Source: Lachnospiraceae bacterium UBA1721 (lineage in GTDB: Bacteria; Bacillota; Clostridia; Lachnospirales; Lachnospiraceae). Taken from it: a stretch of 33,295 nucleotides of DNA. The translations under genes were made by a program, and so were the position numbers. Numbering within the stretch: the stretch's first letter is position 1; every line of letters begins with the position of its first letter. The notes beneath the pieces are model-generated. The model worked only from the letters and a program-made list of their open reading frames with translations. It did no database searches and was not told where the DNA came from. This document shows, one piece after another, positions 17,003-26,900 of the stretch. The DNA lies in NCBI GenBank assembly GCA_002317155.1, contig DCIR01000068.1, positions 1 to 33,295 of the forward strand. Reading direction: 5' to 3'.

Positions 17003-18550
17003 ATGCTTAAGTACATTATCATTGGTGTCGTTGTTTTGATTGTTTTCATTATTCTTATGTCGGGTTACGTAAAGGCACCCACAGATGAGGCTTTCATCAT
17101 TACCGGTCTTCATAAAGAGCCGAAGATTCTTATCGGTCGAAGCGGTATCAAGATTCCCATCTTAGAAAAGAAAGATGTACTGAAGTTACAGCTCATCCCT
17201 ATTGATGTAAAAACATCATCAGCAGTTCCTACAGCTGATTACATTAACATCAATGTAGATGCAACAGTAAACGTACAGGTTGGACACACCAGAGATCTTA
17301 TCAAGCTCGCAGCTAAGAACTTCCTTAACAAGAAGCCTGAGTACATTGCTTCAGTAGCAAGAGAGGTACTTGAAGGTAATGTTCGTGAGATCGTTGGTAA
17401 GATGAAGCTCGAGGAAATGGTTTCAGATCGTCAGAAGTTCGCACTTCTTGTAAAAGAGAACGCTGATCCGGACCTCGCAGCAATGGGACTTGTAATTACT
17501 TCATTCAATGTACAGAATTTTACTGATAACAATCATGTTATTGAGAACCTCGGTGTTGATAACGTAGTTCGTATCCAGAAGGCAGCAGCTATTTCAAGAG
17601 CAGAGTCAGAGAGAGATATCAAGGTTGCTCAGGCTCAGGCTGATAAGGATGCAAATGATGCACAGGTTCTTTCACAGACTGAGATTGCTAAGAAGCAGAA
17701 TGATCTTGCTATTCAGAAGGCTGAACTCAAGCAGGTATCTGATACCAAGAAGGCAGCAGCTGATGCAGCATATGAGATTCAGCAGCAGGAACAGAGAAAG
17801 ACCATTGAGATTACCCGTACCAATGCTGACATTGCACGTCAGGAGCGCGAGGTAGAACTCAAGGCTAAGGAAGCAGAGGTTGCTGAGCAGTCACTTGCAG
17901 CAGAGATTAAGAAAAAGGCAGATGCTGAGAAGTATCGTCGTCAGCAGGAAGCTGAAGCTGAACTCATCGAGAAGCAGAAGAAGGCAGATGCTCAGAAGTA
18001 TGAGCAGGAGAAGGAAGCTGAAATCCGTAAGATTAAGGCTGAAGCTGACAAGGAAGCTAAGATGAAGGAAGCAGAAGGTATCCTTGCTATCAAGCAGGCT
18101 GAGGCAGAAGGAATTGCAGCAGTTGGTCGTGCAGAAGCTGCAGCTATTGAAGCTAAGGGACTTGCAGAAGCAGAGGCAATGGAGAAGAAGGCTCAGGCAT
18201 ATGCTAAGTATAACAATGCAGCTGTAACCGAGATGATCATTACTCAGCTTCCTGAGATTGCTAAGGCAATTGCAGAGCCTATCTCAGCTATCGACAAGGT
18301 AACCGTTATCGATTCAGGCACAGGCAAGGGTGGCGTAAGCTCAGTAGGTGGATATACCCCTGCAGTACTTGCTCAGGTAATTGAGTCAGTAAAGGAAACC
18401 ACTGGATTTGATCTTACCGAAGTAATGAAGGCTCAGACCTATGATGCTAAGGTAAATCACAACATCAATGTTACCGGACTTGAGGCTGCAGCAGTAAATG
18501 AGGCAGTTACCAAGGCAGTAGGCAATGAGGTTGCTGAAGTAGTAGAGTAA
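17003..18550 (+). CDS. Flotillin-family SPFH protein (YuaG/FloT-like)
   Basis: A 515-residue protein with one N-terminal membrane segment (residues ~4-20), an SPFH/band 7 domain (residues ~25-190; P-T-D-E-A-F-I-I-T-G at its start), then a long Ala/Glu/Lys coiled coil (about 190-405) with the repeated EAE patterns of flotillins, and a C-terminal tail. Flotillins scaffold membrane microdomains and influence fluidity and assembly of membrane complexes. The expected NfeD-like partner (YuaF in Bacillus) is not adjacent: tex lies upstream and an MBOAT gene downstream beyond a terminator, so it appears monocistronic. Codon use is strongly biased (Lys mostly AAG, Gln CAG, Arg often CGT), like rpsO and pnp here, suggesting high expression. 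The ribosome binding site is strong. Confidence 0.92.
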   Translation: MLKYIIIGVVVLIVFIILMSGYVKAPTDEAFIITGLHKEPKILIGRSGIKIPILEKKDVLKLQLIPIDVKTSSAVPTADYININVDATVNVQVGHTRDLIKLAAKNFLNKKPEYIASVAREVLEGNVREIVGKMKLEEMVSDRQKFALLVKENADPDLAAMGLVITSFNVQNFTDNNHVIENLGVDNVVRIQKAAAISRAESERDIKVAQAQADKDANDAQVLSQTEIAKKQNDLAIQKAELKQVSDTKKAAADAAYEIQQQEQRKTIEITRTNADIARQEREVELKAKEAEVAEQSLAAEIKKKADAEKYRRQQEAEAELIEKQKKADAQKYEQEKEAEIRKIKAEADKEAKMKEAEGILAIKQAEAEGIAAVGRAEAAAIEAKGLAEAEAMEKKAQAYAKYNNAAVTEMIITQLPEIAKAIAEPISAIDKVTVIDSGTGKGGVSSVGGYTPAVLAQVIESVKETTGFDLTEVMKAQTYDAKVNHNINVTGLEAAAVNEAVTKAVGNEVAEVVE

Positions 18551-18615
18551 CAAATTTAATACATACCTATCTATTTGCAATAAGGAATAAAGAAATTGAT
18601 AGTATGATATAACCC

Positions 18616-18648
18616 AAAAGCTCCGGTGCTATTAGCATCGGAGCTTTT
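18616..18648 (+). terminator. Rho-independent terminator after the flotillin gene
   Basis: AAAAGCTCCGGTGC (18616-18629) pairs with GCATCGGAGCTTTT (18635-18648) with one G-U pair and a five-base loop. The A and T runs flanking the stem make it plausible in both directions. It separates the flotillin gene from the MBOAT gene, which starts 14 bases later. Confidence 0.88.
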
Positions 18649-18662
18649 CGAGAGAGAAAGAT

Positions 18663-20135
18663 ATGCTGTTTAATTCATTAAATTTTTTAATATTTTTGCC
18701 GATAGTAATGCTTATTTATTTTCTGGTTCCAAAGAAAGCAAGTAAGTATTGGCTTCTGGTTGCCAGCTATTATTTCTATATGAACTGGAACGCCAAGTAT
18801 GCACTTTTGTTATTGGCCTCGACAACAGTTACTTATGTCGGAGGCTTGCTGATTGAACGACAAAGCAAGAAATCAGTGCAGAAACTGATTGTATCATTAA
18901 GTCTTGTTATTAATCTTGGAATATTGTTTTTCTTTAAGTATTTCTTTTTCGGGGCCGGTATACTTACCCGAATTCTATCTATGGCGCATATTAATATGAA
19001 TGTACCGGAATTTGATATTATTCTTCCGGTAGGTATATCTTTTTATGTATTTCAGGCGTTGGGTTATACAATTGATGTTTACAGAAAAGATATATCAGCT
19101 GAAAAAAACTTCTTTAAGTATGCGCTGTTTGTGTCTTTCTTTCCACAGCTTGTTGCAGGACCGATTGAGAGGTCATCAAAGCTGTTGCCTCAGCTGGATG
19201 AACGTAAAAAATTCAGTTTTGAGGCGGCTGAAAAGGGCCTTATGCTTATGCTGTGGGGATTTTTCCTAAAAATAGTACTTGCAGACAGAATAGCAATATT
19301 TGTCGATTCGGTATACGGGGACACCGCGAATTATCCTGGATTTTTTATAGTAGTCGCAACAATTCTGTTTGGAATTCAGATTTATTGTGATTTTTACGGA
19401 TATTCTATTATTGCTGTGGGTGCTGCCAAAATGATCGGTATAGATTTGATGGAGAATTTTAATGCTCCGTATTTGGCGACATCTGTTGCAGGCTTTTGGA
19501 AGGGATGGCATATTTCATTAACGACCTGGTTCAGAGATTATTTATATATCCCTCTGGGTGGAAATAAGAAAGGTAAATTCAGGACACAGCTTAATAAGAT
19601 GATAGTTTTTCTTGTGAGCGGATTGTGGCATGGAGCGTCTTTTTCTTATGTTATATGGGGTGGCTTGAATGGCTTGTATCAGGTGATTGGAAGCTTGCTG
19701 AGACCGGTTAAAGAAAAACTGTGCAGGGTATTTAGAATAAACAGAGAACTGATCGTTAATAAAATCATATGTGGAATTGTGACTTTTGCTCTTGTTGATT
19801 TTTCATGGCTGTTTTTTAGGGCAAAAGATACGGCAAGTGCGTTCAGCGTGCTGAAGGCGATGGTTAGTGTTAATAATATAAATATTCTTTATGATAAATC
19901 GCTGTTTGGATGTGGTCTTAACAAGTGGAACTTTTTATTCATGCTTTTTTGTATAGCCATCTTGCTTTTCGCAGATATATGCAAAAAAAAGGGATATGTA
20001 ATTCACAGAACATTGTTGGCACAAAAGGGATGGCTTAAATGTATTATTATCGCCGCAGTAGTAGTATTTTTATTGACTTTCGGAAAATACGGACCGGCAT
20101 ATGATGCAAATAGTTTTATTTATTTTCAATTTTAA
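18663..20135 (+). CDS. MBOAT-family membrane O-acyltransferase (AlgI/DltB-like)
   Basis: A 490-residue polytopic membrane protein, the usual size for AlgI-type enzymes. Family signatures: P-V-G-I-S-F-Y-V-F-Q near residue 125, V-A-G-P-I-E-R near residue 165, W-H-I-S-L-T-T-W-F-R-D-Y-L with His283, and L-W-H-G-A-S with His323, the conserved active-site His. Such proteins move an acyl group, usually acetyl, across the membrane for transfer to a surface polysaccharide or teichoic acid. The next gene is an SGNH partner, the standard AlgI+AlgJ/X or DltB+DltD arrangement. No dltA or dltC is present, so D-alanylation is less likely than polysaccharide acylation. The acceptor polymer is unknown. Confidence 0.93.
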   Translation: MLFNSLNFLIFLPIVMLIYFLVPKKASKYWLLVASYYFYMNWNAKYALLLLASTTVTYVGGLLIERQSKKSVQKLIVSLSLVINLGILFFFKYFFFGAGILTRILSMAHINMNVPEFDIILPVGISFYVFQALGYTIDVYRKDISAEKNFFKYALFVSFFPQLVAGPIERSSKLLPQLDERKKFSFEAAEKGLMLMLWGFFLKIVLADRIAIFVDSVYGDTANYPGFFIVVATILFGIQIYCDFYGYSIIAVGAAKMIGIDLMENFNAPYLATSVAGFWKGWHISLTTWFRDYLYIPLGGNKKGKFRTQLNKMIVFLVSGLWHGASFSYVIWGGLNGLYQVIGSLLRPVKEKLCRVFRINRELIVNKIICGIVTFALVDFSWLFFRAKDTASAFSVLKAMVSVNNINILYDKSLFGCGLNKWNFLFMLFCIAILLFADICKKKGYVIHRTLLAQKGWLKCIIIAAVVVFLLTFGKYGPAYDANSFIYFQF

Positions 20136-20220
20136 GTGCGAAACAAGAAAATAAGCACGGAGTGGTTGATTTTCATTGGAGAACATGGTGCCTGGAAAGT
20201 CCACGGCATAGAAGGATTGT

Positions 20221-21141
20221 ATGAAGAAGATTTTGATAAGGATAGCTGGATGCGTATTCACAGCTGTATTGAGTATATTGGGCGTCTTGCTTATGGGAAG
20301 ACTGCTTAATCCGGAATCGACATCTGAATCGATGAATTCCATAAAAGCGTTTCATTCTATGGAAGAAAATTCGATTGATGTGATGTTTTTTGGAAGCAGT
20401 CATGCCTGGAAAGGAATAGATACCAGAGTACTACGCGACGAATATAATATAAGTTCATTTAATTATGGAGGGAACTGGCAGAGAATTAACACGACACTTC
20501 TTTTCATAAGAGATGCATATAGAACGCAGACTCCTAAGGTGATTTTTGTCGACACGTATGTAGCAAATGAAAAGCTTCAAAACTGTAACATGGATGGGCA
20601 GATATACTATACTCGAGCAATCAGTGATTTTTATGGTAAGCGAGAATTTTTGAATGATTGTTTCGGTAATGATTGGAAAAAATACGGGACTTATTATTTC
20701 CCACTTGTTATGTTTCATGATAACTGGGCGGTGTTAAATAAAGATAGTTTGATTCCATATAGAAGCAAGGCCGGATATATTGAAAGCCTTGGTTATGATC
20801 CTTCGAATGAGATAGTATCGATTGATTTATCAGATAGTGGGGCGGCAGATGTTCAAAAGGATTTTGATGCTGAAGCAATTGCTGAACTTGATAAAATAGT
20901 AGATATATGCAATAAAAATGGCACAAAACTGATATTTTATACCTGCCCTTATGTGGGCAGGTATGAGTATGCTGATGCAATGCAAAAGTATGCTGAAGAG
21001 AATGGCTGTACCTATGTGAATCTGTTTGAATATGTTGATGAAATCGGTATTGATGGTGCTACTGATTTCAGAGATTCACAGCACTTGAATGATTCCGGTG
21101 CAGCGAAGGTAACAAGATTTCTTGTTGACAATTATATGTAA
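20221..21141 (+). CDS. SGNH/DltD-like membrane-anchored acyl-transfer protein
   Basis: A 306-residue protein with an N-terminal membrane anchor (residues ~5-26), then an extracytoplasmic SGNH-type fold. Block I reads F-F-G-S-S-H (G58-S59-S60-H61), with Ser60 in the position of the catalytic Ser. Near the end D-S-Q-H supplies Asp285 and His288, the D-x-x-H pair. AAGGA at 20212-20216 precedes the ATG. It follows the MBOAT gene by 85 bases, and the pair most likely finishes acyl transfer onto a surface glycan. A role as esterase cannot be excluded from sequence alone. Confidence 0.85.
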   Translation: MKKILIRIAGCVFTAVLSILGVLLMGRLLNPESTSESMNSIKAFHSMEENSIDVMFFGSSHAWKGIDTRVLRDEYNISSFNYGGNWQRINTTLLFIRDAYRTQTPKVIFVDTYVANEKLQNCNMDGQIYYTRAISDFYGKREFLNDCFGNDWKKYGTYYFPLVMFHDNWAVLNKDSLIPYRSKAGYIESLGYDPSNEIVSIDLSDSGAADVQKDFDAEAIAELDKIVDICNKNGTKLIFYTCPYVGRYEYADAMQKYAEENGCTYVNLFEYVDEIGIDGATDFRDSQHLNDSGAAKVTRFLVDNYM

Positions 21142-21142
21142 T

Positions 21143-21159
21143 AAGGATGCTCAATCCTT
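21143..21159. terminator. Possible small hairpin between convergent genes
   Basis: AAGGAT (21143-21148) pairs with ATCCTT (21154-21159) around a five-base loop, directly after the SGNH gene's stop and overlapping the pepD stop codon. A longer imperfect stem lies at 21166-21176 with 21193-21203 inside the dipeptidase gene. Neither has a good T run, so termination is uncertain. Confidence 0.3.
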
Positions 21160-22725
21160 TGTTTCCAACAGGGCGGTTATATATTCATATACCCGCCTTG
21201 TTGAATTTATATACAGCTTTTCTTCTGTGGTATGTATATCCTTCATGTCAGGACCTATGGATACACAATCGAGATCATTTATTTTGCTTCCAAGTATACC
21301 GCATTCGAGGCCGGCGTGGATGGCCTGTACTATAGGCTTTTTGCCGTACATTTTTTCATAAAGGGCAATCATTTTATCACGAAGAGGAGAGTCTGTGCGA
21401 TATTGCCAGCCCGGATAATCTCCGGTGATATTTGATGTTGCGTCTGCTAAATCAGCAATACTGTTAATACTGTCCACAAGTGCATACTTGGCTGATTCGA
21501 TACTGCTTCGAACACAGAATGACGCAAGGAGTCTTGCTGAACCTCTGCTTCCGTATTTTGCTTCATAAGCTGCAAGGTCTGCAGGCTTATTGCAAATAGG
21601 AAATTCTACAATTCCGAGATTGAGTGAGGTCTCAACCAGACCGGGTACTTCGGTGCTCATGGCCTGTACTCCGTTTGGTACAGAGTTGAGAAAGCATACA
21701 GCATTATTAGCATTATATGCAATTGTGTCGGTACATGAAGCTTTGCTTATCACTCTACAATAAAATCCAGGATCCTTTGTTGCATATTCTTTTGAAACAG
21801 ATTGTGTGAAATTATTAATCACAGAGTCTGCGATAGTAGTATCGCTTACGATTACTCCGAGATGTGTTTCGCGAGGAATTGCATTGTCGGCAAGCCCGCC
21901 GTTTATGTGGGTGATATATATGTTGCCTGCAAAATTATTGGAGGGAGTATCAGCCTGACTGTCTGTGCAATCGATAGAGCAGTTTTTAGTAGAAAGAGAA
22001 GTACTCTTTTTAAGTTCGTAGAGAAGCCTTGCAGCGAGTTTATTGGAGTTGGCACGACCCTTATTGATTTCCTCGCCGGAGTGTCCGCCGAGAAGACCAC
22101 CTATTTCAATTTCATAAAGAGTGCCGGATACGTTATCTGTAAGTAGAGTTAGAGAGTAATTGGCACGAAGGCCCCCTGCGCAGCTTGTAAGAAAATAACC
22201 TTCTTCCTCCGAATCAAGATTGAGCAGGCGATTTCCCTTAAGCATGGATAAATCAATACCGCGCGCACCGTCCATACCGACTTCTTCATTAGTGGTTATT
22301 ACTACTTCGAGTCTTGGGTGAGAAAGAGAGTCATCCTCAAGGATAGCAAGAGCGTATGCGACTGCTATGCCATCGTCTCCACCAAGAGAGGTCCCTTCTG
22401 CATATACATAATCTTCCTCGAGATTAACAGCGGCCTTTAGGCCTTCTGTGGCCATGTCTATATCAAGCTCGGGCTTGTGCACGGCGACCATGTCCATGTG
22501 TCCCTGAAGAATAACGGGCGGTTCATTTTCATAGCCTGCAGAGGCTTCTTTGATAATAATTACATTTTTATATTCATCCTGAATGGTTTCGAGATTGTGA
22601 GAACGGCCAAAATCAGCAATATAGTCACTGATTTTATCTATGTTGTATGATCCGTGAGGGATTTTTGTAAGCTCCTCAAAATAATAGAAAACTCGCTCCG
22701 GCTGGAGATTTGAATAAGCACCCAT
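21151..22725 (-). CDS. pepD: Xaa-His dipeptidase (aminoacyl-histidine dipeptidase, M20 family)
   Basis: A 524-residue protein, slightly longer than the usual ~485. M20 metal and catalytic residues are visible: H76-x-D78 in G-H-M-D-M-V, Asp117 in L-G-G-D-D-G-I, Glu147-Glu148 in N-E-E-V-G-M, Asp171 in N-L-D-S-E-E-E-G, and a late His in the H-A-G-L-E-C-G segment. These give a two-metal peptidase that splits dipeptides in the cytoplasm, including X-His. Reading right to left, AAAGGGA at 22733-22739 precedes the ATG (CAT at 22723-22725). It is the only gene on the minus strand here and is divergent from the alpha/beta hydrolase gene. Confidence 0.93.
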   Translation of the reverse strand: MGAYSNLQPERVFYYFEELTKIPHGSYNIDKISDYIADFGRSHNLETIQDEYKNVIIIKEASAGYENEPPVILQGHMDMVAVHKPELDIDMATEGLKAAVNLEEDYVYAEGTSLGGDDGIAVAYALAILEDDSLSHPRLEVVITTNEEVGMDGARGIDLSMLKGNRLLNLDSEEEGYFLTSCAGGLRANYSLTLLTDNVSGTLYEIEIGGLLGGHSGEEINKGRANSNKLAARLLYELKKSTSLSTKNCSIDCTDSQADTPSNNFAGNIYITHINGGLADNAIPRETHLGVIVSDTTIADSVINNFTQSVSKEYATKDPGFYCRVISKASCTDTIAYNANNAVCFLNSVPNGVQAMSTEVPGLVETSLNLGIVEFPICNKPADLAAYEAKYGSRGSARLLASFCVRSSIESAKYALVDSINSIADLADATSNITGDYPGWQYRTDSPLRDKMIALYEKMYGKKPIVQAIHAGLECGILGSKINDLDCVSIGPDMKDIHTTEEKLYINSTRRVYEYITALLETKD

Positions 22726-22818
22726 GGCAGTATCCCTTTCTTAATAACTGATGGTTATTATTGTAACATATTTTTTCAAAAGCAGTGTGGTTTATCCGTT
22801 GTTTGTTGGAGCAGGAAA

Positions 22819-22846
22819 TTGTAAAATGTATATAGTAATTTATGAT
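22819..22846 (+). promoter_or_regulatory. Candidate promoter for the alpha/beta hydrolase gene
   Basis: TTGTAA (22819-22824) and TATGAT (22841-22846) are 16 bases apart, about 94 bases upstream of the hydrolase ATG. Both boxes differ from consensus. The 214-base gap between divergent genes must hold promoters for both; no clear minus-strand promoter for pepD was found. Confidence 0.4.
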
Positions 22847-22939
22847 TAGAAAACACGATTGATAAGTGAAGATAATCGATAGTGAATATAAGCTGTATGC
22901 TAAGAATATTGGAAGGGGACAGATAAATACGGAGGGTAT

Positions 22940-23845
22940 ATGGAGTACAAAATAAACAGTGTTCCGGAAAGAGTAATAAAGACCAGAAAAGAGTGGGCTG
23001 AAAGTGATGCCAAAAGAGATGCGGGATTAACTGAACCAGCTGATATCAAGGTGTTTAGGAATATATCATACGGACCATTTGATGAGTGGAATCTGCTGGA
23101 TGTATACAGACCTGTTGCGGAAGAAGGAAAGTTGCCGGTTATAGTGAACATCCATGGCGGTGGATATTTTTACGGAGATAAGGAGCTGTACAGATTCTAC
23201 AGTATGCGCATGGCACAGGGTGGCTTCGCTGTGGTGAACTTTAACTACAGGCTTGCACCGGAATTTAATTTCCCGGCTCCGCTAGAAGATATTGCAATGG
23301 TGCTTAAGTGGATTGATAAGAATGCACAGGAGTATGAGCTTGATAACAGCAATGTGTTTTTAATCGGAGATTCTGCTGGTGCACAGCTGGCATCTCAGTA
23401 TGCTGTAATTCATACTAATCCCGAATATGCAGCGCTGTATTCATTTGACAAAAAGAATGACTGCATTATACGCGCTTTAGGGCTGGCGTGTGGAGTGTAT
23501 AAAATTGATTACCAGGCTAAACGTGACAAAGATAATTATGTATTAAGTGACTATATAGGAGATAAAACTCCTTTTGATGATCCTGTTTTCAATGTTCAGG
23601 GATTCGTGACTGGTGACTATCCGCCGGCATATATTTTTTCGTCATACTGTGATTTCCTGGTAGGTGAATGCGAGCCGATGCGAAAGGTCTTAGAGGATCA
23701 GGGAGTGGAGGCTGAAAGTCATATATATGGCTCGCCTGATGCTAAAGAAATAGCTCATGTTTTTCATTGCAATTTGCGACTTGAAGAAGGCGAGAAGGCA
23801 AATCTCGCGCAGATAGAATTTTTTAAGAGACATATATCAAAATAA
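22940..23845 (+). CDS. Alpha/beta hydrolase, HSL/GDXG esterase type
   Basis: A 301-residue protein with no signal peptide. H72-G-G-G is the oxyanion-hole motif of the hormone-sensitive-lipase family, G-D-S145-A-G carries the nucleophile, Asp238 (S-Y-C-D-F-L) and His273 (A-H-V-F-H) fit the other triad members. These enzymes split short acyl or aryl esters in the cytoplasm. The substrate cannot be read from sequence; removal of acetyl groups from imported sugars would suit the lacZ gene 118 bases downstream, but that is inference. GGAGGG ends only 3 bases before the ATG, a short spacing, yet no better start is present. Confidence 0.85.
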   Translation: MEYKINSVPERVIKTRKEWAESDAKRDAGLTEPADIKVFRNISYGPFDEWNLLDVYRPVAEEGKLPVIVNIHGGGYFYGDKELYRFYSMRMAQGGFAVVNFNYRLAPEFNFPAPLEDIAMVLKWIDKNAQEYELDNSNVFLIGDSAGAQLASQYAVIHTNPEYAALYSFDKKNDCIIRALGLACGVYKIDYQAKRDKDNYVLSDYIGDKTPFDDPVFNVQGFVTGDYPPAYIFSSYCDFLVGECEPMRKVLEDQGVEAESHIYGSPDAKEIAHVFHCNLRLEEGEKANLAQIEFFKRHISK

Positions 23846-23963
23846 GAAAACAAATCAAGAAAATAAAATCAAAGAGAAAAAATCAAAAAAGCAAATCAAT
23901 AAACAAATTAAGTTAGCAGATAAACATATCAGCAAATATATGAGTTGGTTATAAGGGGACACA
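23846..23963 (+). other. A-rich spacer with repeated AAATCAA
   Basis: The spacer between the hydrolase gene and lacZ is mostly A on the + strand, especially 23846-23910, and contains AAATCAA or AAATCAAA several times at irregular distances. No hairpin or terminator is visible, so read-through from the hydrolase gene is possible. The end carries AAGGGGA, the lacZ ribosome binding site. Confidence 0.5.
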
Positions 23964-26900
23964 ATGGCTTTTGATATTACAAAATTAGCAGATCCTAAAT
24001 TTTATGAGGAAAAAAAGCTTCAGCCGCATTCTGATCATAAGGTTGAATTCAAAAACGGAATGGGTGAGGTTATTAGTTTAAACGGATTATGGAAATTTAA
24101 GTATGAGCGCAATTATTCATATGTAAATCCTCAGTATGTTGAGGATGATTATGACTGCAGCAGCTGGGAAGATATTCGTGTACCTGCACATATTCAGATG
24201 GAAGGATATGACAGACTTCAGTATGTCAATGTACAGTATCCGTGGGATGGACATGAGGAGAGCAATCCCGGACAGATTCCGGAAAAATTCAATCCTGTTG
24301 GTTGCTATGTGACGAATATTCATGTGAATGAAAAGTCAGATGGTGAAACATACATTTTGTCATTTCAGGGGGCAGAGAGTGCAATTGTAGTATGGGTAAA
24401 CGGCCAGTATGTTGGATATAGTGAAGGCTCGTTTTTACCGGCTGAATTCGATATTACCGCTGTGCTAAGAAAAGGTAACAACAAGCTTGCGGTTACCTGC
24501 ATTAAGTGGAGCTCTTCGAGCTGGGCTGAGGACCAGGATTTCTTTAGATTCTCGGGACTGTTCAGGGATGTTAAGGTAATCAGATATCCTCAAAGCTATG
24601 TGAAGGACATAAGAGTAGTACAGGAACTTACCGATGATTATTCGATTGGTAAGGCGTCAATTGTTTTGACAATGTCAGGTGATAGTCATATTAAGGCTGA
24701 ACTTGTGGAATTGGGACGAACCGATATAGGCTTAACCAGAGATAATTATCCGACTGTATGGACTTCGGGAAATGAAAAAATAATCGGAACGGTCGAGAAA
24801 GATGTAAATATTGGCAGGGAGTCTATTGAATTTTCGGTGGACAAGCCTTTGCTTTGGAGTGCTGAAGCACCTAATCTGTATGAAATCAGAATCGAAACCA
24901 AGAACTATAAGGTTACCTCACTTTTCGGATTCAGACATTTTGTTCTTGAACGCGGTATTATGAAGCTAAATGGTAAGCGAATCGTGTTTAAGGGCGTGAA
25001 TCGACATGAGTTTAGCGGCGTGACCGGAAGAGTGCCTCAGCTCGAGGAACTTTGGCAGGATATTGTGACTATGAAGCAGCATAATATCAACGGTATCAGA
25101 ACATGTCATTATCCTAATAATTCACCTATATATGAGCTGTGTGACAGAGTGGGTCTTTATATGATTGACGAGACCGATCTTGAGACACATGGAATATGGG
25201 GAAGAGTACTTTGGGGAGGTCATCCCTATGAGGAGGCTGTGCCCGGCAATAAGCCTGAGTGGCGCAGAATGATGATCGACAGGGCGCAGAGAATGTATGA
25301 ACGCGACAAGAACCATCCTTCTATCCTTATGTGGTCATGCGGTAATGAGGCTTTCGGAGGTACCAATATTCAGGCAATGTCTGATTATTTCCACTCTGTG
25401 GATCCGTCCAGACTGGTGCATTACGAAGGCGTGTTTAATGACAGAAGCTGCCCTGATATCAGTGATGTAGAGAGCCAGATGTATACCTCGGCCAAGGACA
25501 TTAAGTATTGGCTTAAGAAGATAAAAAACAAGCCGATTATGCTGTGCGAATATACACACGCAATGGGTAATTCATGTGGTGGTATGCATAAGTACACTGA
25601 TTTGACTGATACAGAAAAAAGATTTCAGGGAGGATTTATCTGGGATTATGTTGATCAGTCTATCAACTCAACAGACAGATATGGTGTGAAGTATCAGCGC
25701 TACGGTGGAGATTTTGACGACAGACCTTCTGATTATAATTTCAGCGGAAACGGAATCGTGTACGGTGGCAGCAGATTACCTTCACCCAAGATGCAGGAGG
25801 TGAAGTTCAATTATCAGAACTTTACTCTTATTCCTGAAATGAGTGATGGCAGTGTAAATATTAAGGTCATTAACAAATCGCTTTTCACTGATACCTCTTC
25901 TTATGATATGGTCATCGTTCTTGAAAGAGAGGGAGTAAGAGTAGCCGAGAAGGTGGTTAAATATTCGGTTAAACCCGGAAAAACAGATACACTTAAGAAT
26001 GTGATCGACATGCCGACGATAGCGGGAGAATATGTTGTTACTGCTTCTTTTTTGACCAGTGCTAATTATGTTTGGGGAAGGCAGGGACATGAGATTGCTT
26101 TCGGGCAGGGTGTGTTTGTCGTTGATCGCAGAACAGATTTTGCGGCTCCGTCTTTTGAAGAGATACAGGTTATTCACGGTGAAGAAAATATTGGTGTACG
26201 CGGAGAGCATTTTGAAGCAATATTCTCAAAATATGCGCACGGTATGCAGTCATATGCATATGGCGGAAAAGAGATGTTTAAGGCGGCTCCTAAGCCTAAT
26301 TTCTGGAGAGCACCTACAGATAACGATTACGGCAACGGAATGCCGGCCAGATATGGTCAGTGGAAGCTCGCCAGTCTGTATCAAAATCGCGCAAACAGAG
26401 GCGAGGGAAAAAGTAATCCCGAGGTTATCGAGAACAAGGATAATGTAGAGATTACATATTATCTTGATTTGGCTACGGCACCTGCAGCGAGAGTTGAGCT
26501 TAAATATGTTGTTTATGCAAATGGCGTAGTAAAGGTAAAGCTTCATTATGACCCGGTTGAGGGATTGAGTGAGATGCCTGAATTTGGCGTACTGTTTAAG
26601 ATGACAGCAGATTATGACAGACTTGAGTGGTACGGTAATGGTCCTGCAGAGACCTATTGCGACAGAAAGCGAGGAGCTAAGCTTGGTATTTTCAAGGATA
26701 CCGTAGAGGGAAGAATGTCAGCTTACATGGTTCCGCAGGAATGTGGTAATATAACTGATGTAAGATATGCCAAGGTTATCAATGAAAAGGGAAGAGGACT
26801 GATGTTTGCAGGTGACAGCATCGGATTCAGTGCACTTCCGTATTCACCTCATGAACTTGAGTCTGCGACACATCCCAATGAACTTCCTCCGATTCTTTAT

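Noticed and set aside
18663..21141. A D-alanylation (dlt) operon
   Set aside because: Only DltB- and DltD-like proteins are present; no DltA ligase or DltC carrier gene is next to them, so the general MBOAT/SGNH call is safer.
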